Both the position numbers and the translations under genes were made by a program. 64,000 bases of DNA, taken from Armatimonadetes bacterium DC. GTDB taxonomy: Bacteria; Armatimonadota; Fimbriimonadia; Fimbriimonadales; GBS-DC. The DNA lies in the NCBI GenBank assembly GCA_001442985.1, contig LDYB01000019.1:1-64000 (forward strand). Reading direction: 5' to 3'. The notes beneath the pieces were generated by a model. That model did no database searches. It worked only from the letters and a program-made list of their open reading frames with translations, and was not told where the DNA came from. This document shows positions 60,367 to 64,000 of this stretch, in pieces. How positions within the stretch are numbered: the first letter of the stretch is position 1; each line of letters begins with the position of its first letter.

Positions 60367-61119
60367 TCAGTTAGCGTCCGCCTCGCGCATGGGGTCGTAC
60401 CAGTCGCGGGAGGGGGGCTGACCGGGCGTCTGACGCCAGGTCTGCTCGAAGCGATGCCACCTGGCATGCCCGTCGACGAACACATAGTTCATCCCGCCAG
60501 CGTGGCGCGTAATCGCGAGTGTGGTCGGGATTCCGCGTGTTGCATCCCACAGGCGGTCGTTCATCATCATATCCATCACGGGCGGCGGGTTGCCCCAATA
60601 CATGGGCATAAAGTGGTCGCCCCGAATCAGCATGTTCGGGTACTTGCTGTTGCGCTCCGCCAGTTCTGTGGAGAAGACGCACTGCGCCGGGCGCACAATC
60701 CCCGCCAGACGGAACGGACGCGGATTCATAGGGTCTCCATACGGCGGGTGGAAGGGGTCTAAGTAGGCGTTAAAGCCGTAGGAAGTCATTCGTGGGTTTT
60801 GCGTATCGTTCCATGCGGGGCTGTTGTCGGAGGGGCATCGGCGCAGCAGGGTGTCCTTCACATAGGGCTGAATCTGGTCAAGCCAGCTCTGGGGTGTCGG
60901 GATCCCCTGCCACATCATGCGCACGGACGGAAGCGCCTCGTCGTAGTCCTGCACATACATCTGTACGGCAAGTCCCATCTGACGCGAGTTGGAAAGGCAC
61001 ATCGTCTGGCGCGCCTTCTCCCGCGTCTGGGCGAACACAGGAAACAGAATCGCCGCCAGTATCGCGATAATCGCAATCACCACCAGCAGTTCAATCAGCG
61101 TAAAGCCTTTGTTTCGCAT
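60367..61119 (-). CDS. DUF1559-family prepilin-like (pseudopilin) protein
   Basis: This is 250 aa from ATG 61119 (AAGGAGGTTCTT before it). The prepilin leader is [20 protein letters not shown], with the G-F cleavage site and Glu5. The DUF1559 body has [29 protein letters not shown] and C-terminal [20 protein letters not shown]. It should be processed by a prepilin peptidase and use the type IV pilus or a type II secretion-like assembly. Armatimonadota and Planctomycetes carry many such genes. Confidence 0.92.
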   Translation of the reverse strand: MRNKGFTLIELLVVIAIIAILAAILFPVFAQTREKARQTMCLSNSRQMGLAVQMYVQDYDEALPSVRMMWQGIPTPQSWLDQIQPYVKDTLLRRCPSDNSPAWNDTQNPRMTSYGFNAYLDPFHPPYGDPMNPRPFRLAGIVRPAQCVFSTELAERNSKYPNMLIRGDHFMPMYWGNPPPVMDMMMNDRLWDATRGIPTTLAITRHAGGMNYVFVDGHARWHRFEQTWRQTPGQPPSRDWYDPMREADAN

Positions 61120-61227
61120 AAGAACCTCCTTCAGGTTGCTTTTGGCACGACATCGTTGCACGATGCCGAAGCAGAGAGTGTGGGTTGAGATACAAAGTGC
61201 CAGACGACTTCCGAAGTCGCCTGCGCC

Positions 61228-61602
61228 TCAGCCCAACGCAACCTGAAGGGAGCGCGGCGGCGGGTCTCGCGGTAAGACAGCACGAGAGACAGGAGAGAGT
61301 GAGAGGAGATGATAGCCTGCAAAACAGAGTCCGGGTAGCGTGATGAGGGCAACGGAAGCAGGCACGAGGCGAGGCAGAGCGCGCAGGGCTTTCTCATGCT
61401 GCTGGGCGCGGTCGCACTGAGTGAGGCTGAGAGCCTTTTCCAAGCCCTGTTCCGCAAGAACACAGCAACATTGGGCGCCCCCACCGCAGTCTTTGCAAAG
61501 ACATGCCGATGTAGCGCAGGCGTTGTGGCTCGCCTGTCTCTCTATAGGAGGCAAGCTGAGCGCAATCAACGCCACCGCAAGCACGCGCACCAGCCAGCGC
61601 AT
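61228..61602 (-). CDS. Exported Cys-rich small protein
   Basis: This is 124 aa. The N-terminal hydrophobic segment [17 protein letters not shown] is followed by eight cysteines within 25 residues (NACATSACLCKDCGGGAQCC and one more Cys), suggesting metal binding or dense disulfides. A second hydrophobic stretch lies at about 78-100. GAAGAGGCG precedes the ATG. The promoter has TATAAT (61652-61657) with a perfect palindrome GACCTATTAGGTC over the start site, so repression by a dimeric regulator, perhaps metal-responsive, is likely. The family is not recognised. Confidence 0.6.
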   Translation of the reverse strand: MRWLVRVLAVALIALSLPPIERQASHNACATSACLCKDCGGGAQCCCVLAEQGLEKALSLTQCDRAQQHEKALRALPRLVPASVALITLPGLCFAGYHLLSLSPVSRAVLPRDPPPRSLQVALG

Positions 61603-61632
61603 GGTTCGCCTCTTCCGCTACTTAACTGATTT

Positions 61633-61645
61633 GACCTATTAGGTC
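61633..61645. promoter_or_regulatory. Palindromic operator GACCTATTAGGTC
   Basis: A 13-bp perfect inverted repeat, 7 nt downstream of the -10 of the Cys-rich gene, where a repressor would block transcription start. The regulator is unknown. Confidence 0.5.
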
Positions 61646-61651
61646 GTCTCT

Positions 61652-61657
61652 ATTATA
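61652..61657 (-). promoter_or_regulatory. -10 box (GGTATAAT) of the Cys-rich protein gene
   Basis: The minus strand reads CGGGTATAATAGAGAC, followed at once by the palindrome. The leader to the ATG is about 49 nt including the operator. Confidence 0.55.
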
Positions 61658-61774
61658 CCCGATTGGAAAGGGTAAAATCAAGGGGCATGGCAAGCGAGGC
61701 GTTCCCCTGCAATACAGCTGTCTCATAGGGATTCGTGCCGCTGATGACGCCAGCGCCAGAGGAGGTCAGACCCG

Positions 61775-62500
61775 ATGGAACAACGCGATGAACTGCCCTA
61801 CCGCTACCCGATTGTGGAGGTGTTCGGTCCGACGGTGCAGGGCGAGGGGCTGCTGGTCGGACGGCTCAGCCTGTTTGTTCGTCTGGGGGGCTGCGACTAT
61901 CGCTGCTGTTGGTGTGATACGATGTATGCTGTTGATGCCAGGCAGTACGCCCACACATGGCAGCGCATGACTCTGGACGAGGTGGTAGCGGCAGTGCAGG
62001 CGTTGGCGTCCCCGCCCGTGCTGGTTACACTTTCAGGGGGCAATCCCGCTATTCATCCGCTGGCGCCGCTGGTGCGACGCTTGCGTTCGCTGGGTTACGC
62101 CGTGGCGTGCGAGACGCAGGGCAGTATCGCGTGCGAGTGGTTTCGGGAGCTGGATGTGCTGGTGCTTTCTCCCAAGCCGCCCAGCGCCGGGCAGATCACC
62201 CCTGTAGAAGCGGTGCGCGCCTGCGTGCAGGTGGCACCCGACGAAACCCATCTCAAAATCGTCGTGTTCGGGCGCGAAGACTATCTCTACGCACGCGCTA
62301 TGTTCGAAGCGTTCCCGCACCTGCCAGCGGTTATCCAGCTGGGCACGCCCACCGAGTTGCAGACTCCTCAGGAGCTGGTGCAACATTACCGCGACCTCAC
62401 TGCCTTGGTGCTTCGCTGGCTCCACGAGGATAGGCTCTATCGCGTGCGCCTGCTTCCGCAGCTGCATCGGGTGCTGTTTGAGGCGACGCAAGGGGTTTGA
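61775..62500 (+). CDS. queE: 7-carboxy-7-deazaguanine synthase
   Basis: This is 241 aa. Radical SAM protein with GCDYRCCWCDT, the Cx3Cx2C cluster motif, near residue 40, preceded by the QueE signature YPIVEVFGPTVQGEGLLVGR. GG(D/N)P-like VTLSGGNPAIHP is near 90 and ACETQGSIACEWFRELDVLV near 112. It converts carboxytetrahydropterin to 7-carboxy-7-deazaguanine in queuosine synthesis. GAGGAGGTCAGACCC lies before the ATG. No other que gene is in the window. Confidence 0.93.
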   Translation: MEQRDELPYRYPIVEVFGPTVQGEGLLVGRLSLFVRLGGCDYRCCWCDTMYAVDARQYAHTWQRMTLDEVVAAVQALASPPVLVTLSGGNPAIHPLAPLVRRLRSLGYAVACETQGSIACEWFRELDVLVLSPKPPSAGQITPVEAVRACVQVAPDETHLKIVVFGREDYLYARAMFEAFPHLPAVIQLGTPTELQTPQELVQHYRDLTALVLRWLHEDRLYRVRLLPQLHRVLFEATQGV

Positions 62501-62546
62501 TCATTCTGCTCTGTGTGGTACGGCTTTCGGGTGCTTGTTATGGGCA

Positions 62547-62579
62547 GCGCCGCGCCCTCTGGAGGTCGGAGCGCGGCGC
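62547..62579. terminator. GC-rich hairpin between convergent queE and the PEP-CTERM gene
   Basis: GCGCCGCGC pairs with GCGCGGCGC (9 bp, 15-nt loop). No T-tract is evident on either side, so this is a weak terminator call. Confidence 0.4.
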
Positions 62580-62608
62580 AGATTGACTCTCGCTGAACGG
62601 CTGTGTCC

Positions 62609-63652
62609 TCAGCGTTTGCGTGCGCGCCTGGCGTACAGCCCCACCAGCCCCACGCCTAACGCCAGGAGGCTGGCTGGCTCTGGCACGACTTGAAACTGCT
62701 GGGTGAGAGTCGCGGCAGTAACGGTGCTGGAACCCAGCACATAGTCGTTCCGGTACCATGCGTCGTGCTTGAAATACACCTGAACCTGCACGGTAACAGT
62801 CGTGCCTATCGCGTAGGAGCTGAGGTCAAGGTTATAGACATTCCCGGACGGACCGATACCGTAGGTTGTGGTGCTGTCGAAGGCGTTCCATGTGACGCCT
62901 GAGGACGCACTGGTCTGGACGCTGGTGCTGTCTATGAAAAGTTCACCCCACAGGAAGACGACATCTCTGTGAGGGGAAGCAAGCGTGTCATAGACATAGC
63001 TATTCAGCCCTACAACGCGCGGATTGTTGTAGATGCGGTCGCGGAAGGCGTTTGTGGAACCCGTTGTCCAGCTCAGGTTGATCGAGGGGTTCGCATACTT
63101 GTCAATCTGAATGCCGTTCGAAGCATCGGCGTCCGCGTCATACGCCGCCAGGTTCGTGTTCGGGGTAGGGGAACCCAGCAAGGTGGGCATCGGGGCGTTC
63201 GCCACATAGAGGCTAAGTTCAGCGCGGCGTGTTTGCCAAGAGAAGTATTGCTCGTTCCACAGCCGTCCGCGAAAGATATCGTTGCCGCTCCATGAGTCGC
63301 CCACCTTTGCGCCCACCTGTTGAGGACCGGATTTGTAGACATTCAGCAGCCAGTATTCGGCGCGGTCGCCCCCGTTGCCTTCCCATCCTGTCCAGTAGGT
63401 GGAGACCCGCCCATAGGCATCGCCTCCGTCCACCACCCAGATGGGAGTCAGGCGCGCGTGCCGGGCAGTACGAGGTTGAACGCTCTGGTCACCGCGCAGA
63501 CGGATATGAGAGGTTGGACCGGCGCCGTTGGGAAGAGACCAGCCTGAATCCAGCTGGGCAACCGTGCCCTGCACTCGCTGAGCATGCGCAAACAGCAGGG
63601 AGATGAACCCTGCACTCAAAGTTAACCCAAGCCTGAAAAGATACCGCGTCAT
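62609..63652 (-). CDS. PEP-CTERM sorting-domain exported protein
   Basis: This is 347 aa. Signal peptide 1-24 ends FAHAQ. The body is beta-rich (IWVVDGGDAYGRVSTYWTGW, INLSWTTGSTNAFRDRIYNN). It ends in a PEP-CTERM tail: VVPEPASLLALGVGLVGLY then RRARKR, i.e. VPEP motif, membrane helix and basic end. Such proteins are processed by an exosortase (EpsH-like), usually in organisms making exopolysaccharide. GAGGTG lies before the ATG. Confidence 0.9.
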   Translation of the reverse strand: MTRYLFRLGLTLSAGFISLLFAHAQRVQGTVAQLDSGWSLPNGAGPTSHIRLRGDQSVQPRTARHARLTPIWVVDGGDAYGRVSTYWTGWEGNGGDRAEYWLLNVYKSGPQQVGAKVGDSWSGNDIFRGRLWNEQYFSWQTRRAELSLYVANAPMPTLLGSPTPNTNLAAYDADADASNGIQIDKYANPSINLSWTTGSTNAFRDRIYNNPRVVGLNSYVYDTLASPHRDVVFLWGELFIDSTSVQTSASSGVTWNAFDSTTTYGIGPSGNVYNLDLSSYAIGTTVTVQVQVYFKHDAWYRNDYVLGSSTVTAATLTQQFQVVPEPASLLALGVGLVGLYARRARKR

Positions 63653-63768
63653 TCCGAAATCACCTCGCTCTACGGGATTTCCGTCTCCTTAAGACTCAAA
63701 ATCCGTCCAGAACCGGACAGGTGCGCCTAAGTAACTGAGAAATTTCGGGGGTGCCCCTCTGGTTCAGG

Positions 63769-63774
63769 TACAAT
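63769..63774 (+). promoter_or_regulatory. -10-like box (GGTACAAT), 8 nt before the ATG at 63783
   Basis: CAGGTACAATTTCCTCCGATG: leaderless layout, as in the other GGTAYMMT starts. Confidence 0.55.
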
Positions 63775-63782
63775 TTCCTCCG

Positions 63783-64000
63783 ATGGGTGCGATAGGCAAG
63801 ACGCTGATTCTGCTGGGCGTGGTGCTGGTGGGTGTGGGGTTGCTGTTTCTGGCGCTGGAGCGAGTTGGGGTTCGCCAGTGGCGCCTGCCCGGCGACATTG
63901 CAATAGAGCGCGATGGGTTCCATTTCTACTTCCCGCTGGGCACGAGCATTCTGATTAGCATCGTATTGAGCCTGATTCTGACCTTTCTCGCGTGGCTTGC
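63783..64000 (+). CDS. DUF2905-family membrane protein, 3' end beyond the window
   Basis: 72 codons are visible. A first membrane helix (TLILLGVVLVGVGLLFLAL) is followed by the family signature RLPGDIAIERDGFHFYFPLG and a second helix (SILISIVLSLILTFLAWL). DUF2905 proteins are about 70 aa two-helix membrane proteins of unknown role, so only a few codons are probably missing. Confidence 0.85.
   Translation, partial: MGAIGKTLILLGVVLVGVGLLFLALERVGVRQWRLPGDIAIERDGFHFYFPLGTSILISIVLSLILTFLAWL

Noticed and set aside
61680-61774. preQ1 riboswitch before queE
   Set aside because: Neither the short class I pattern nor a class II layout is visible; the leader does not show the A-rich pseudoknot tail.
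1-64000. tRNA, rRNA or tmRNA genes
   Set aside because: I looked for T-loop-like GGTTCRANYCC with matching stems and for rRNA core stretches and found none I could support by eye; a covariance search would settle it.

Overview
The window looks like a chromosome segment of a moderately GC-rich, probably thermophilic bacterium, most likely of the Armatimonadota (Fimbriimonadia-like). This is an inference from gene content, not from a marker gene: secreted beta-propeller proteins ending in paired 'DxNGDGxVDDADLL' repeats, DUF1559-type prepilin-like proteins, a PEP-CTERM protein, pilMNOPQ with long Gly/Pro-rich tails, AroK-AroB and homocysteine methyltransferase-MTHFR fusions, and a recurring GGTAYMMT promoter box directly in front of start codons. 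I saw no rRNA, tRNA or CRISPR array.

Layout. 1-5.6 kb is an accessory, decaying region: an IS5-type transposase end abutting a broken membrane-protein gene, a dead sigma-factor copy (930-1120), two paralogous exported proteins, a live sigma factor (3133-3822), a secreted hydrolase and a HicBA toxin-antitoxin pair. 5.6-9 kb holds a small unknown gene, a second secreted hydrolase, a 56-aa membrane protein and aroKB. 9-15.3 kb is a minus-strand type IV pilus assembly operon, pilM-N-O-P, a short STN-domain protein, then pilQ, ended by an intrinsic terminator. 15.3-18.2 kb is nrnA-truB-ribF. 18.2-24 kb has a truncated methyltransferase, a secreted propeller protein, the Met/folate fusion enzyme and a GNAT protein. 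24-27 kb is radA-TPR-yggT-divIVA. 27-30.3 kb has a PQQ sugar dehydrogenase/cytochrome c pair, an orphan DNA methyltransferase and an exoD gene killed by a stop codon. 30.3-36.5 kb holds ispG interrupted by an intein, a GHL10-type hydrolase, hisG, a NERD protein and a rhomboid protease. 36.5-53.8 kb is a block of large secreted proteins (including one of 2207 aa), lipoproteins, a Gfo/Idh/MocA oxidoreductase, an agarase-like hydrolase and pcm. 53.8-60.3 kb is a defence island: a DUF433/DUF5615 toxin-antitoxin pair, then a type III-like restriction-modification operon whose Mod gene carries an in-frame TGA, whose nuclease is a separate polypeptide, and which contains an unknown gene coupled to a PIN toxin. 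60.3-64 kb has a DUF1559 prepilin, a Cys-rich exported protein behind a palindromic operator, queE, a PEP-CTERM protein and a DUF2905 gene.

Main points of interest: (1) a 268-aa intein in IspG, inserted immediately before a cysteine that should ligate the [4Fe-4S] cluster; (2) the unusual composition of the type III R-M/toxin island; (3) Gly/Pro-rich low-complexity segments in all six proteins of the pilus operon; (4) a consistent leaderless-promoter motif; and (5) at least five genes in visible decay (sigma copy, truncated methyltransferase, exoD, mod and the IS-disrupted membrane protein).
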